64,000 nucleotides of DNA from Methylobacillus arboreus (GCF_020532725.1 NZ_JAJAVC010000004.1:168748-232747); one strand, 5' to 3'. Counted from the stretch's first letter, positions 35,189 through 44,205 are shown. Translations and numbers: made by a program. Notes: generated by a model not told the origin, from the letters alone.

Positions 35189-36349
35189 ATGAACATCTCT
35201 GCCTTGCCCATTCCCGATGCCGATGCGCTTGCCCATAGCGACAAGCTGCTTGAAATGATTGGTGAACATATTATTGCCTCTGGCGGCTGGATCAACTTCG
35301 CCCGTTATATGGAGCTGGTCTTGTATACGCCAGGCCTGGGTTATTACAGCGCTGGTGCGCAGAAGTTCGGCGAGGCGGGTGACTTTGTCACGGCGCCCGA
35401 GATGACGCCGTTGTTTGGCCAGACGCTGGCGCAGCAGGTCATGCAGGTGCTGGCGCAAACCGGCGGCAGCGTGCTGGAATTGGGCGCCGGGCGCGGCAGG
35501 CTTGCCGCAGCGGTGCTGGAGGAAATGCAGCGGGCCGGTGCCTTGCCGGAACGCTACCTGATTCTTGAGGTAAGCGCAGACCTCAAATCCGTGCAGCAGC
35601 AATACCTGCGATCAGTGCTGGCACCGGCCTTATATGAAAGAGTTTCCTGGCTGGATGGTTTGCCTGAAAGTTTCACGGGCGTAGTGCTGGCTAACGAGGT
35701 GCTCGACGCCGTGCCTGTGCATTTGATACGCAAGGAGGGGGAAGGTTTGCAGGAGCTGGGCGTGGCCTTGCATGAAAATGGCTCGCTCATGCTGCGCCAG
35801 CAGCCATTGCTTGGCAGGCAGCTAGCCGGCCTGGCAGAAGAACTCGACTTGCCTGCAGATTACCAGACAGAAATAAGCCCCGCGGTGCGGGCGCTGGTTG
35901 CGAGCCTGGCGCAGTGTTTGCATCAGGGCGTGCTGCTATTGATCGACTACGGGTTTTCCCGCACAGAGTATTACCATCCACAGCGGGATCAAGGCACCTT
36001 GATGTGCCATTACCGTCATCATGCCCACACTGATCCCTTGCTTTACCCAGGCTTGCAGGACGTGACCGCCCATGTGGATTTTTCTGGGGTGGCAAAGGTA
36101 GGGCTTGAGCATGGCCTGCAGTTGCTGGGCTATTGCGGTCAGGCGCAATTCCTCATCAATTGCGGCATTACCGACCTCATGCTGCGTGTGCCGGCGGATA
36201 ACCTTAAGCAATATGCGCCGCTGGCAAGTCAGGCGCAAAAGCTGTTGTCGCCTGCGGAAATGGGAGAGTTGTTCAAGGTGGTTGTGCTGGGCAAGGGAGT
36301 CGGCCCGCTCACTGGCTTTGTTCGCGGCGACCGCTCGCATGTCTTATAA
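35189..36349 (+). CDS. MidA/NDUFAF7-family SAM-dependent methyltransferase
   Basis: A 386-residue protein with the family opening [17 protein letters not shown], motif [24 protein letters not shown] and LLIDYGF. Eukaryotic homologues (NDUFAF7) methylate an arginine of the complex I subunit NDUFS2; bacterial substrates are not settled. The ATG at 35189 is preferred over a start 33 bases earlier. It is divergent from the SDR gene with 39 bases between starts. Confidence 0.88.
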   Translation: MNISALPIPDADALAHSDKLLEMIGEHIIASGGWINFARYMELVLYTPGLGYYSAGAQKFGEAGDFVTAPEMTPLFGQTLAQQVMQVLAQTGGSVLELGAGRGRLAAAVLEEMQRAGALPERYLILEVSADLKSVQQQYLRSVLAPALYERVSWLDGLPESFTGVVLANEVLDAVPVHLIRKEGEGLQELGVALHENGSLMLRQQPLLGRQLAGLAEELDLPADYQTEISPAVRALVASLAQCLHQGVLLLIDYGFSRTEYYHPQRDQGTLMCHYRHHAHTDPLLYPGLQDVTAHVDFSGVAKVGLEHGLQLLGYCGQAQFLINCGITDLMLRVPADNLKQYAPLASQAQKLLSPAEMGELFKVVVLGKGVGPLTGFVRGDRSHVL

Positions 36350-36378
36350 TCGCGGTTTTTTCAGTGGTTGAGTCAAGC

Positions 36379-37095
36379 ATGGATCAAGACGCCTTAGGGC
36401 AGGATAACATCGGCAAGGAAGAGCTTGCGAAGCGCCCAATCCGCAGTTTTGTGCTGCGCCAAGGCCGGTTGACCCATGGCCAGCAGCGTGCCCTGGATGA
36501 GCTGATGCCAGTGTTCGGCGTGTCTTATGCGCCCGGCCTGCTGGACTTTGACGAACTGTTTGGCCGCAACAGCAGCCTGAAAATCCTTGAAATCGGTTTT
36601 GGCATGGGCGAAAGCACGGCCAGGATCGCTCAGTCGCAGCCTGACCGAGATTTTCTCGGGGTGGAGGTACATACGCCAGGGGTCGGCAGCCTGCTCAAGC
36701 AGATCGGCGAACTGGAGCTCAAGAACCTGCGCATTGTCCAGCATGATGCGGTTGAAGTCTTGCAGCACATGATTGCTGACGCCAGCCTGGACGGCGTGCA
36801 TATTTTCTTCCCTGACCCTTGGCACAAGAAGCGCCATCACAAGCGCCGCCTGATCCAGGCCGGGTTTATCAAGCTGCTGTGCAGCAAGATGAAAGTAGGT
36901 GCTTACTTGCATGTGGCGACTGACTGGCAGGAGTATGCGGAATGGGTGCTGGAAATCCTGCAGCAGGAACCCTTGCTGGAGAATACGGCGCAGGATTATG
37001 CGCCCAAGCCGGATTACCGGCCGCTGACCAAGTTCGAGAACCGCGGCATCAAGTTAGGCCACGGCGTCTGGGACATCGTTTTCCGGCGTAAATAG
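36379..37095 (+). CDS. trmB: tRNA (guanine-N7)-methyltransferase
   Basis: Methylates G46 in the tRNA variable loop. The 238-residue protein shows [12 protein letters not shown], the AdoMet site [25 protein letters not shown] (family signature) and TDWQEYAEW. The ATG at 36379 is used; five codons further upstream are possible. It follows the MidA-like gene by 29 bases, and its last 42 bases overlap the convergent engB gene. Confidence 0.94.
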   Translation: MDQDALGQDNIGKEELAKRPIRSFVLRQGRLTHGQQRALDELMPVFGVSYAPGLLDFDELFGRNSSLKILEIGFGMGESTARIAQSQPDRDFLGVEVHTPGVGSLLKQIGELELKNLRIVQHDAVEVLQHMIADASLDGVHIFFPDPWHKKRHHKRRLIQAGFIKLLCSKMKVGAYLHVATDWQEYAEWVLEILQQEPLLENTAQDYAPKPDYRPLTKFENRGIKLGHGVWDIVFRRK

Positions 37096-37677
37096 CCAGC
37101 GCCCGATCACGGCCTCGGCTTCTTCTACGCCCTGTTTCTTCAGGCTGGAGAACAATTGCACGCTGCAATTGCCCCAGTTCGCCTCCAGCTCCTTCCTGAC
37201 CTGTTGCAGTGTCTGGTTGGCTGCCTGGCGGGATAACTTGTCCGATTTTGTCAGCAGGACATGGATGGGTCTGCCGCTTGGGCTGTACCAGTCCAGCATC
37301 TGCCGGTCCAGCGGCGTCAATGGGTGGCGGCTGTCCATCACCAGTACCAGGCCGCCAATGCAAGGGCGTTGGCTTAAATAGGTGGCCAGGGTCAGTTGCC
37401 AATGTTTGCGCATGGCTTCCGGCACCTTTGCATAACCGTAGCCGGGTAAATCTACCAGGAAGCGATCATTGCCCAGGCTGAAAAAATTGATGAGCTGGGT
37501 GCGACCGGGCTGCTTGCTGACATAAGCGAGCCGGTTATGGTTGGCCAATGTATTCAAAGCACTGGATTTGCCGGCATTGGAGCGTCCGGCAAAGGCGACC
37601 TCAACTCCTGCAGGGGGTGGCAGGTCGCTCAGGTTGTGGGCCGAGATGTAAAAAGTGGCGTTTTGAAACAAGGGCAT
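37054..37677 (-). CDS. engB: Ribosome biogenesis GTPase EngB (YihA/YsxC)
   Basis: Essential small GTPase acting in 50S subunit assembly. The 207-residue protein has G1 [10 protein letters not shown]2/switch region [10 protein letters not shown]3 DLPGYGYA, G4 TKSDKL and the expected C-terminus. The gene overlaps the trmB 3' end by 42 bases tail to tail. The start is 535 bases from resB, the largest non-coding gap in the window. Confidence 0.94.
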   Translation of the reverse strand: MPLFQNATFYISAHNLSDLPPPAGVEVAFAGRSNAGKSSALNTLANHNRLAYVSKQPGRTQLINFFSLGNDRFLVDLPGYGYAKVPEAMRKHWQLTLATYLSQRPCIGGLVLVMDSRHPLTPLDRQMLDWYSPSGRPIHVLLTKSDKLSRQAANQTLQQVRKELEANWGNCSVQLFSSLKKQGVEEAEAVIGRWLFTPENDVPDAVA

Positions 37678-37860
37678 GGGAAGGGGCGGCCATTATCGGA
37701 AAGGGGAAAAATATTAGCACGAAGTAGGGTTTTTATATAGAATGCGACCCTATTCGCAGTAGGTGAAAAGATTGACCGGGCAGGCTTTTAGGTGCCTGTC
37801 TTGTGAGACGGGCCGGGAAGTTGGTTCGCTCTGACAACCAAAAGCCGGGTTCAAGCGTTA
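37678..37860. other. Non-coding, possibly structured region upstream of the repeat element
   Basis: No credible gene. A TATAGAAT sequence near 37737 could be a -10 box. Behind it are potential stems: CAGGC/GCCTG near 37781-37799 and TTGGTT/AACCAA around 37821-37840. Together with the terminator at 38130 this could be a small RNA or a resB leader interrupted by the element. The evidence is folding potential only. Confidence 0.35.
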
Positions 37861-38129
37861 AGAGCCTGATCAACGTTTTTTTGTGGGGTACGCATGGCTT
37901 CAAAACGTGTCCGGTTAAGGCGCAGTCCGCAGGTGATGCTCATTGCCTCGCGAAGGACTGCAACGCGGAGCGGCGCGTTTTAAAACCATGCCCATCGGGT
38001 TGTCCCGGCAGTGCAGCTGCTGCTGTGTTGCAAATCCTCGCCGGGCAATTAGCCCGTCTGTGGTTTGCGCCTTGCATCACCTACACTGCCGGGACAACGT
38101 ACTCCATAAAAAAACGTTGATCAGGCTCT
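37861..38129. mobile_element. 269-bp MITE-like element with 32-bp terminal inverted repeats
   Basis: The left end 37861-37892 begins AGAGCCTGATCAACGTTTTT, and the reverse complement of 38098-38129 matches it in 30 of 32 bases. Inside, GTTGTCCCGGCAGTG (37999-38013) and its exact complement (38084-38098) form a second inverted repeat. There is no transposase frame; the short open frames here are fragments. The flanks show no clear target duplication. The copy number elsewhere is unknown. Confidence 0.82.
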
Positions 38130-38160
38130 AAGGGTGGCAATGGCCGCCCTTAACTTTTTA
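38130..38160 (+). terminator. Rho-independent terminator upstream of resB
   Basis: AAGGGTGGC-AATG-GCCGCCCTT is a 9-bp stem (one T-G pair) followed by AACTTTTTA. It abuts the right end of the inverted-repeat element and precedes resB by about 50 bases, so some transcript entering from upstream ends here. Confidence 0.75.
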
Positions 38161-38212
38161 TATCGCTGGGCTGGCAATTAGCAACAGGCATGATTGTCTC
38201 ACCTCAAATTTT

Positions 38213-40210
38213 TTGAATGGTCTCGTTTTGAAATCGGTACAGTCCACCAGTCACAGATTATATGAATTGCTGAGTTCCATGCGTTTTGCAGTCAGCGTAC
38301 TGGTTGTGCTGGGGATTGCTTCCATCATTGGCACCGTGCTCAAGCAAAACGAGCCTTATACGAATTACATTGTGCAGTTCGGCCAGTTCTGGTTCGAGTT
38401 CTTTGAGTTCCTGGGGCTGTACGATGTCTACCATAGCGGCTGGTTCCTGGTCATTCTGGTGTTCCTGGTGCTCTCTACCTCGCTCTGTATTTACCGCAAT
38501 GCTCCGCTCATGCTGCGAGAACTGCGTGCGTTCCGTGAAAATGCCAAGGAAGTCTCCCTGCGCAGTTTCAGCCACAAGCATGAATACCACACGCCTTATT
38601 CCACCGAAGAAACCGCATCGCGCCTGGCGCAGTTCCTGTCTGCCCATGGTTTCCGTTACAAGACCGTGCTGCAGGATGATGGCGGCAACCTATTTGCCGC
38701 CAAGGCCGGCAGCTATCAACGATTGGGCTACATCCTCACGCATGCGGCCATCGTGATCATCTGCATCGGCGGCCTCATGGATGGCAACCTGGTGTTCAAG
38801 GCGCAAGAGCTATTGGGCTACAAGAAAATAGAAACCCGCGATATTCCCGAGCGCAAGGTGCCGCCGGAAAGCCGCATGACACCTGCCAATCTTTCGTTCC
38901 GCGCCAACATGACCCTGCCGGAAGGCGCGGGTGCCAATGCCGCCTTCATGCGGGTGCGCGATGGCTACCTGGTGCAGGACCTGCCATTCAGCATTGTGCT
39001 CAAGGCTTTCCGCATACAACATTACGATACCGGCCAGCCCAAGTCTTTCGAGAGCGATGTCATGATCATCGATCCCGAGCGTGAAGAGCCGGTGACGGCC
39101 ACCATCAAGGTGAATCATCCCTTGATTTACAAAGGCGTTGCCATCTACCAGTCTGATTTCGGTGATGGCGGTTCCAGGCTGGATTTCAAGGTGTGGAACC
39201 TGCTGGGCAGCCATGCCGATACCATTCCCTTCACTGGCAGCGTGTTCAATAAATATAACGTGGCTGGCGGCAACAGCCCGCTGAGCGTTGAGCTGTCAGA
39301 TTTCCGGCTATTCAATATCCTTAACCTTTCAACTGATGGCAAAGGCAAGCCGCGCAATGTCGGGCCCAATGTCACCTTCAAGGTGCGCGATGCCGAGGGG
39401 CAGGCACGCGAATATGTGAATTACATGAATCCGCTGCTGCTGGACGGTCGCCAATATTTCCTGTCAGGCATGCGTTCCATGCAGCAGGACAGCTACCGCT
39501 ACTTGCGGATTCCCGCAGATGAAGATGGCGGCATGGAAGGTTATATGAACTTCAGGGCGGCGATGTTTGACCAATCCCTGTATCCAGACATTGTCCGGCG
39601 TGTTTCCCAACTGGCGCTGTCCAGCCACAGCGAGCTTGATCCTGAAGTCCGCAGCAAGTTTGAAGCCAGTGTGATGCAATTGTTGCAGGCATTCAGCCAG
39701 GGCGGATTCGGCAAGGTGGCCGAGATGATTGATGATGCCGTGCCAGAAGAACAGCGTGCCGGTGCGGCACAGGCTTACGTCAAGGTTGTCACCACTGCGG
39801 CCTTTGGGGCATATGCCATCAGCCGTGAGCGTGCGGGCCTGCCTCCCGCCGAGAATAGCGAAGCATTGCAGTTGTTTATTGAGGACAGTCTGCATGCGAT
39901 CAGCGATAGTTTTCACTATGGTGCGCCGCTTTATTTGCAGCTCACGGGCTTTGAGCATCGGCAGTCCAGCGGGTTGCAACTGACACGCTCGCCGGGCAAA
40001 GTGCTGGTCTATTCGGGTTCGGTGCTGCTGGTGCTTGGAATTTTTTCCATGATCTATATTCGCGAGCGCCGTATCTGGCTACTGGTGAAGCCGGAAAACA
40101 ATCGTGTGCTGTTTGCCATGTCGGCCAACCGCAAGAACCGCGATTTCGATATCGAGTTTGACAAAATGCGCGATAAACTCGCGCGTCTGCTGGAAAACCA
40201 GCAAGTGTGA
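38213..40210 (+). CDS. resB: Cytochrome c biogenesis protein ResB (Ccs1)
   Basis: System II cytochrome c maturation subunit that, with CcsA/CcsB, passes heme to apocytochromes in the periplasm. The 665-residue protein has three N-terminal helices (first MRFAVSVLVVLGIASIIG), a large periplasmic domain (about 190-605) and a last helix (VLVYSGSVLLVLGIFSMIY). The start is uncertain: TTG at 38213 is taken, TTG at 38228 is also possible, and the first ATG lies at 38279 inside the first helix. It is followed by ccsB. Confidence 0.9.
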   Translation: MNGLVLKSVQSTSHRLYELLSSMRFAVSVLVVLGIASIIGTVLKQNEPYTNYIVQFGQFWFEFFEFLGLYDVYHSGWFLVILVFLVLSTSLCIYRNAPLMLRELRAFRENAKEVSLRSFSHKHEYHTPYSTEETASRLAQFLSAHGFRYKTVLQDDGGNLFAAKAGSYQRLGYILTHAAIVIICIGGLMDGNLVFKAQELLGYKKIETRDIPERKVPPESRMTPANLSFRANMTLPEGAGANAAFMRVRDGYLVQDLPFSIVLKAFRIQHYDTGQPKSFESDVMIIDPEREEPVTATIKVNHPLIYKGVAIYQSDFGDGGSRLDFKVWNLLGSHADTIPFTGSVFNKYNVAGGNSPLSVELSDFRLFNILNLSTDGKGKPRNVGPNVTFKVRDAEGQAREYVNYMNPLLLDGRQYFLSGMRSMQQDSYRYLRIPADEDGGMEGYMNFRAAMFDQSLYPDIVRRVSQLALSSHSELDPEVRSKFEASVMQLLQAFSQGGFGKVAEMIDDAVPEEQRAGAAQAYVKVVTTAAFGAYAISRERAGLPPAENSEALQLFIEDSLHAISDSFHYGAPLYLQLTGFEHRQSSGLQLTRSPGKVLVYSGSVLLVLGIFSMIYIRERRIWLLVKPENNRVLFAMSANRKNRDFDIEFDKMRDKLARLLENQQV

Positions 40211-40244
40211 CGTCAAGTCACGTAACCGAAAGTCATTGAGGTCG

Positions 40245-41393
40245 ATGATGAAAACTGCCTATATGGAAGATATGCCGGAACCACTGTTCAAGCGCCTGGG
40301 CTGGCTTGACTGGGGGTATTCGCTGCTGCTGCTGCTGGGTGCCTTGTTTGCATTCCAGCAATATGCCGAGTTTATGGATGCTTACGAAGTGGGCATCATG
40401 TTTGGTTCGGTAGCGTTGTTCAGCTGGCTGGGGTGGCAATGGAAGCCCATGCGCCCGTTGTTGTTGGGCATAGCCGGCATCAGCCTGTTCGCCATCCGCC
40501 TCTATGATGGCAGCCAGGCGAATGTCGAGCAGGTGTTCCTGCTCAAGTACCTATTTGCCAGCCAGTCCGCCGTGATGTGGATGAATGTGCTGTTTGTGCT
40601 CGCTATGCTCGCGTACTGGCTGGGCTTGCTTGCCCGCTCCGCGTTTGCATCCAAGGTCGGTTCCAGCCTGGTATGGTCCGCAGTGGTGATGGGCTTTGTC
40701 GGCCTGATGGTGCGCTGGTACGAGACCTACCTGATTGCGCCGGATGTCGGGCATATTCCCATCAGCAATCTTTATGAAGTCTTCATCCTGTTCTGCCTGA
40801 TTACTGCGTTGGCTTATCTCTATTACGAAGGCCGTTATGCCACGCGCCAACTGGGCGGTTTTGTCCTGGTGGTCATCAATGCCGCTGTGGGTTTCATCCT
40901 CTGGTACACCTTTGACCGCCAGGCGTATGAAATCCAGCCGCTGGTGCCTGCGTTGCAATCCTACTGGATGAAAATCCATGTCCCTGCCAACTTCATCGGT
41001 TACGGCACGTTTGCGCTGGCGGCCATGGTGGGCGCTGCCTACCTCCTGGCGAGCAAAGGCATCCTGGCTTCGCGCCTGCCCAGCCTGGAAGTGCTGGACG
41101 ACGTGATGTACAAGGCCATTTCAGTCGGCTTTGCCTTCTTCACGATTGCCACCATTCTTGGTGCCATGTGGGCGGCAGAGGCCTGGGGCGGATACTGGTC
41201 GTGGGATCCCAAGGAAACCTGGGCGCTGATCGTCTGGCTCAATTACGCAGCCTGGCTGCACCTGCGTTTGGTCAAGGGCTTGCGAGGCCCTATCCTGGCA
41301 TGGTGGGCGCTGGTCGGCTTGCTGGTGACGACCTTTGCCTTCCTCGGCGTCAACATGTTCCTGTCTGGCCTGCATTCCTACGGCGAACTGTAA
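40245..41393 (+). CDS. ccsB: Cytochrome c biogenesis protein CcsB/CcsA (ResC)
   Basis: Heme-handling membrane protein of system II. The 382-residue protein has eight to nine helices, and the tryptophan-rich heme loop WGGYWSWDPKE near residue 310. Two ATG codons in tandem (40245, 40248) follow GAGG; both give nearly the same protein. It lies 34 bases behind resB and ends at a bidirectional terminator. Confidence 0.93.
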   Translation: MMKTAYMEDMPEPLFKRLGWLDWGYSLLLLLGALFAFQQYAEFMDAYEVGIMFGSVALFSWLGWQWKPMRPLLLGIAGISLFAIRLYDGSQANVEQVFLLKYLFASQSAVMWMNVLFVLAMLAYWLGLLARSAFASKVGSSLVWSAVVMGFVGLMVRWYETYLIAPDVGHIPISNLYEVFILFCLITALAYLYYEGRYATRQLGGFVLVVINAAVGFILWYTFDRQAYEIQPLVPALQSYWMKIHVPANFIGYGTFALAAMVGAAYLLASKGILASRLPSLEVLDDVMYKAISVGFAFFTIATILGAMWAAEAWGGYWSWDPKETWALIVWLNYAAWLHLRLVKGLRGPILAWWALVGLLVTTFAFLGVNMFLSGLHSYGEL

Positions 41394-41415
41394 GGGCCTG
41401 TACATGCCATACAAC

Positions 41416-41458
41416 AAAAAGGCCGCGCCTGTATCACAGCTCGGCCTTTTTATTTTTT
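41416..41458. terminator. Bidirectional terminator between ccsB and the sensor kinase gene
   Basis: AAAAAGGCCG (41416-41425) and CGGCCTTTTT (41442-41451) form a 10-bp stem with A and T tracts on the two sides, followed by TATTTTTT. It serves the convergent genes on both strands. Confidence 0.9.
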
Positions 41459-41472
41459 AGATAGTAGATTAT

Positions 41473-43179
41473 CTATTTTAAGCCTAGCCTGAAGCGCACC
41501 ATGCCGGGCCGGTTTTCCACAAGAGCCAGCTGATAGCCTGCCTGTTGTGCCTGGCGGCCGGCCTGGTACAAGCCGATTCCCAGCCCGCCTTCCGAGCGGA
41601 TGCGTTTGCGGAACAGGTTGGCGGCTATTTCTTCCGGCATAGCACTGCCGCTGTCCGTGACTTCTGCAAACACTTCATTGCCTGCCGCCAGCTTTGCGCT
41701 GATGTTGATTTCCGGCTCATGCCGGGCCTTGGCAAGCGCGTTTTGCAGCAGGTTGTCCATCACGCTGTCCCATACTTCGCTGTCAACCTTCAGTTCAGGG
41801 TCTTCAGCGATTGCCTCGCTGAAGCTGACGCGGGTATCGGTGTAGCGCTGTTGCAGGTTGTCCCACCATTCCAGCAGGGGCAGCATGCGTCTGTTCTCGT
41901 TACGGGGCGCTCCCAGCTTGTCCAGGGTTAGTGCCAAGCGCTGGTTGAGCAGGGGGAGCTGCTTGCGGATCAGGGCAACCAGCCTTTCATTATCGGCGTC
42001 GCTCGCCTGCTCTGCCGCGCTGCACAAGGCACTCATGGATTGCACGATGTTCTTCATGTCATGCGTCAGGCGCGCGCCGGTTTCATAGATTGCCTGCATG
42101 TAGGTGTTTTGTAGCAAGGCTTCCTCGCGGCGCTTGGCTTCATGGAATTCGCCCAGAATTTGCGTTAGCAGCTTGAGGTGTATGGTCAATGCAGGCGTCA
42201 GCGGCCAGCGGCTGTATAGCTTGAGGTAAAAATCATGAAACTCAAGTTCGGCATGGTAAGGCGCCTGGGTGCCGAATTCACCCTGGTCATCCTCGGTCTC
42301 CCATTTGCCGCCGGCCACCCAGGGCAGGGTTTCCACTTCGCCCATGGCCGCCTGCATGAACTCCCTGGCGCTGGTCTCGCGCTCGGCAAGCTCGGCAATA
42401 TTCTTGATCCAGCGTTCAAACGGCAATCCGACGCTCAGGAGGTAACGCGATAGCAACTGGCCGATGCCGCTGAAACCGGCGCGCGGATTCCACAGCCAGC
42501 TTGCCAGCAACAGCGTGGCGGCCAGGCCGAATATTACCCATATCACGACTTCTGCATAGTCGGCTTCGCTGGTGCGGGAGATGGTGAAAATGCTCAGCAC
42601 CAGCGTGACGGACAGCAGGAACAGCAACAATGTATAGAAAAAATCCAGGATAGGCGCATGCTGGTGGGTTTCCTGCTTTACGCGCAGGAACAGGATGGCC
42701 AGCGGCAGGATAGGCAGGAGATACAGCATGAGGAATTCCGCCACGATCAATGCGGCACTGGCATCGAGCAAATGGGGAATCACCCAGAGCAGCAATACGG
42801 ACAGCAAATAAGTGGCTGCGAGCAAATAGCTGAGACGCGAGGTGCGGGCCGTGGTCGAGAAGATGCGCCCACCCAGCAGGCCGAACAAGGCAGACATCCA
42901 GATAGCAAGCAGCCACCAACTGACGAACCATGCCAGCAATATACCGCCCGCAGCAAACAGCAGCATGGACCGCGGGGAAAGCTTTTCCTGGGTTTGCCAG
43001 ATAGGCTGCCAGATCAGGAATAGGCCGTAATGGCAAAGCAGCAGGCTTTTTTGCAGCGGGTCATCGAAGCCCCAAAGCAGGACGCCGTGAAAGCTCAATA
43101 ACATCAGCCCCAGCATCCATTGCTGCAAGGTGGAAGCGCTGGGGCGGTAAGCGGTGGTACGGCTGCTCAGGCTGGCCAT
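41473..43179 (-). CDS. Orphan membrane sensor histidine kinase
   Basis: A 568-residue kinase. The first ~230 residues hold about seven to eight hydrophobic helices, followed by a GAF-like or coiled linker and the kinase core: phosphorylation site THDMKNIVQSM (an HDxKN type, as in the PrsK group), N box DNLLQNALAKA, G box GGLGIGLY. No response regulator lies next to it, so the partner is elsewhere. It is divergent from the pilin-like gene. HDxKN kinases such as PrsK often pair with sigma-54 regulators; for this one it is a guess. Confidence 0.85.
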   Translation of the reverse strand: MASLSSRTTAYRPSASTLQQWMLGLMLLSFHGVLLWGFDDPLQKSLLLCHYGLFLIWQPIWQTQEKLSPRSMLLFAAGGILLAWFVSWWLLAIWMSALFGLLGGRIFSTTARTSRLSYLLAATYLLSVLLLWVIPHLLDASAALIVAEFLMLYLLPILPLAILFLRVKQETHQHAPILDFFYTLLLFLLSVTLVLSIFTISRTSEADYAEVVIWVIFGLAATLLLASWLWNPRAGFSGIGQLLSRYLLSVGLPFERWIKNIAELAERETSAREFMQAAMGEVETLPWVAGGKWETEDDQGEFGTQAPYHAELEFHDFYLKLYSRWPLTPALTIHLKLLTQILGEFHEAKRREEALLQNTYMQAIYETGARLTHDMKNIVQSMSALCSAAEQASDADNERLVALIRKQLPLLNQRLALTLDKLGAPRNENRRMLPLLEWWDNLQQRYTDTRVSFSEAIAEDPELKVDSEVWDSVMDNLLQNALAKARHEPEINISAKLAAGNEVFAEVTDSGSAMPEEIAANLFRKRIRSEGGLGIGLYQAGRQAQQAGYQLALVENRPGMVRFRLGLK

Positions 43180-43206
43180 GAAATCCTGTGATCTTTTAGT
43201 CGTAAG

Positions 43207-43221
43207 TGTCGTAATTCTGTC
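43207..43221 (+). promoter_or_regulatory. Possible PilR binding repeats
   Basis: GTGTC (43206-43210) and CTGTC (43217-43221) match the [C/G]TGTC half-sites reported for PilR at pilA in Pseudomonas. They lie about 150 bases before the predicted start of the sigma-54 promoter, suiting an enhancer. Such short words occur often by chance. Confidence 0.3.
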
Positions 43222-43225
43222 ACTG

Positions 43226-43262
43226 TAGACGAAATCTCAACACTTCGCTGAATTTTCGTCTA
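43226..43262. repeat. 9-bp inverted repeat between sensor kinase and pilin genes
   Basis: TAGACGAAA (43226-43234) and TTTCGTCTA (43254-43262) are perfect inverted repeats with a 19-base spacer, 47 bases upstream of the kinase start and about 100 bases before the sigma-54 promoter. Confidence 0.55.
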
Positions 43263-43337
43263 TGGCGATATTAGCCGGGATTCCCATGAAATCTCGCGCC
43301 AGTCTTGCATTCGGCGCCTGTTGCAAACTATTTTCGT

Positions 43338-43354
43338 TTGGCATGAGAGTTGCA
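43338..43354 (+). promoter_or_regulatory. Sigma-54 (-24/-12) promoter of the pilin-like gene
   Basis: TTGGCATGAGAGTTGCA carries the GG of the -24 box (43340-43341) and the GC of the -12 box (43352-43353) with exactly 10 bases between them, close to consensus TGGCAC-N5-TTGCA. The start of transcription would be near 43365, 54 bases before the pilin ATG. Confidence 0.8.
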
Positions 43355-43418
43355 TGTTTCATACCACCCTATTGTTTTTGGAAGTGCGGCTGCCGCATCT
43401 TCCGCGCAAGGATAACAT

Positions 43419-44093
43419 ATGAAAAAAACATCTGGCTTTACGCTGATCGAGCTGGCGATAGTTCTCGTGATTATCGGCTTGTTGCTGGGCGGTGTGCTCA
43501 AGGGTCAGGAGTTGATTAATAGTGCCAAGGTAAAAAGCTTGGCATCTGATTTTAAGAATGTGCAAGTCTACGTATATGGATACCAAGATAAATTCCGGGC
43601 GCTTCCTGGAGATGATGCTGCTGTTGTTGCACATTTAGGTGTTGATGCTACAAGAGCAGCGGGTACAGGTGCTACAAGTACTGTTGGTAATGGAGTGATT
43701 AATGGTGCTTGGGATTCTAATACAGTTGGAGATGAGTCAATTCTTTTTTGGCAGCATGTGAGACTTGCTGGTTTCGCTCCAGGACCGACAATAATTGGGG
43801 ATGATGCTGCTGCGTTCGTACCGAAAAATGCTGAAGGTGGTCGAATTGGTATCCAAAGTATTCCTGGCTCTAGTAATTTGCCGACGCCTGCATTAAATGG
43901 AGGGTATGCTATTTGTTCTGCTGGTATTTTAGGGAAGTTTGCAAAACAAATTGATTTGACTTTGGATGACGGTGAAACTAGTACTGGCTCTGTAAGGGCG
44001 TATCAAACAAATACAGGGGCGTGGGTTACGTCTTTAGTCGCGGAGCCATCAATTTCGGATTCTGGTCTTTATAATGTATGTATGGCTTTTTAA
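43419..44093 (+). CDS. Type IV prepilin-like protein
   Basis: A 224-residue prepilin. A short leader MKKTSG is followed by the cleavage and methylation site G/FTLIELAIVLVIIGLLLGG, the hydrophobic N-terminal helix, and a globular domain rich in Gly, Asp, Ala and Thr with a cysteine pair near the middle and end (AICSAG, YNVCMAF). It is longer than the main pilin (about 150), so it may be a minor pilin, a pseudopilin or a specialised pilin. After the first ~30 codons the codons are noticeably richer in A/T than in neighbours. It has its own sigma-54 promoter and terminator. Confidence 0.85.
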   Translation: MKKTSGFTLIELAIVLVIIGLLLGGVLKGQELINSAKVKSLASDFKNVQVYVYGYQDKFRALPGDDAAVVAHLGVDATRAAGTGATSTVGNGVINGAWDSNTVGDESILFWQHVRLAGFAPGPTIIGDDAAAFVPKNAEGGRIGIQSIPGSSNLPTPALNGGYAICSAGILGKFAKQIDLTLDDGETSTGSVRAYQTNTGAWVTSLVAEPSISDSGLYNVCMAF

Positions 44094-44112
44094 AGTCATA
44101 CACGTAAATTCT

Positions 44113-44140
44113 AAAAGCCCGCATTTGCGGGCTTTTACTT
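44113..44140 (+). terminator. Terminator of the pilin-like gene
   Basis: AAAAGCCCGC-ATTT-GCGGGCTTTT is a perfect 10-bp stem with a 4-base loop and flanking T-tract, 20 bases behind the stop. Confidence 0.92.
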
Positions 44141-44205
44141 TTCCAATGTTATGAACTAAAGCGCTTTTGCATTAAAATACCCGGCTAATCAAAAAAGTAG
44201 CGATC

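Noticed and set aside
37741..37860. Cobalamin riboswitch upstream of resB
   Set aside because: GGTGCC and CCGGGAAG superficially recall the consensus, but the conserved CCCGC-ACTG core and downstream elements are missing.
37803..38120. 105-codon open frame between engB and resB
   Set aside because: Almost all of it lies within the inverted-repeat element, and the protein has no similarity or ribosome site that I can see.
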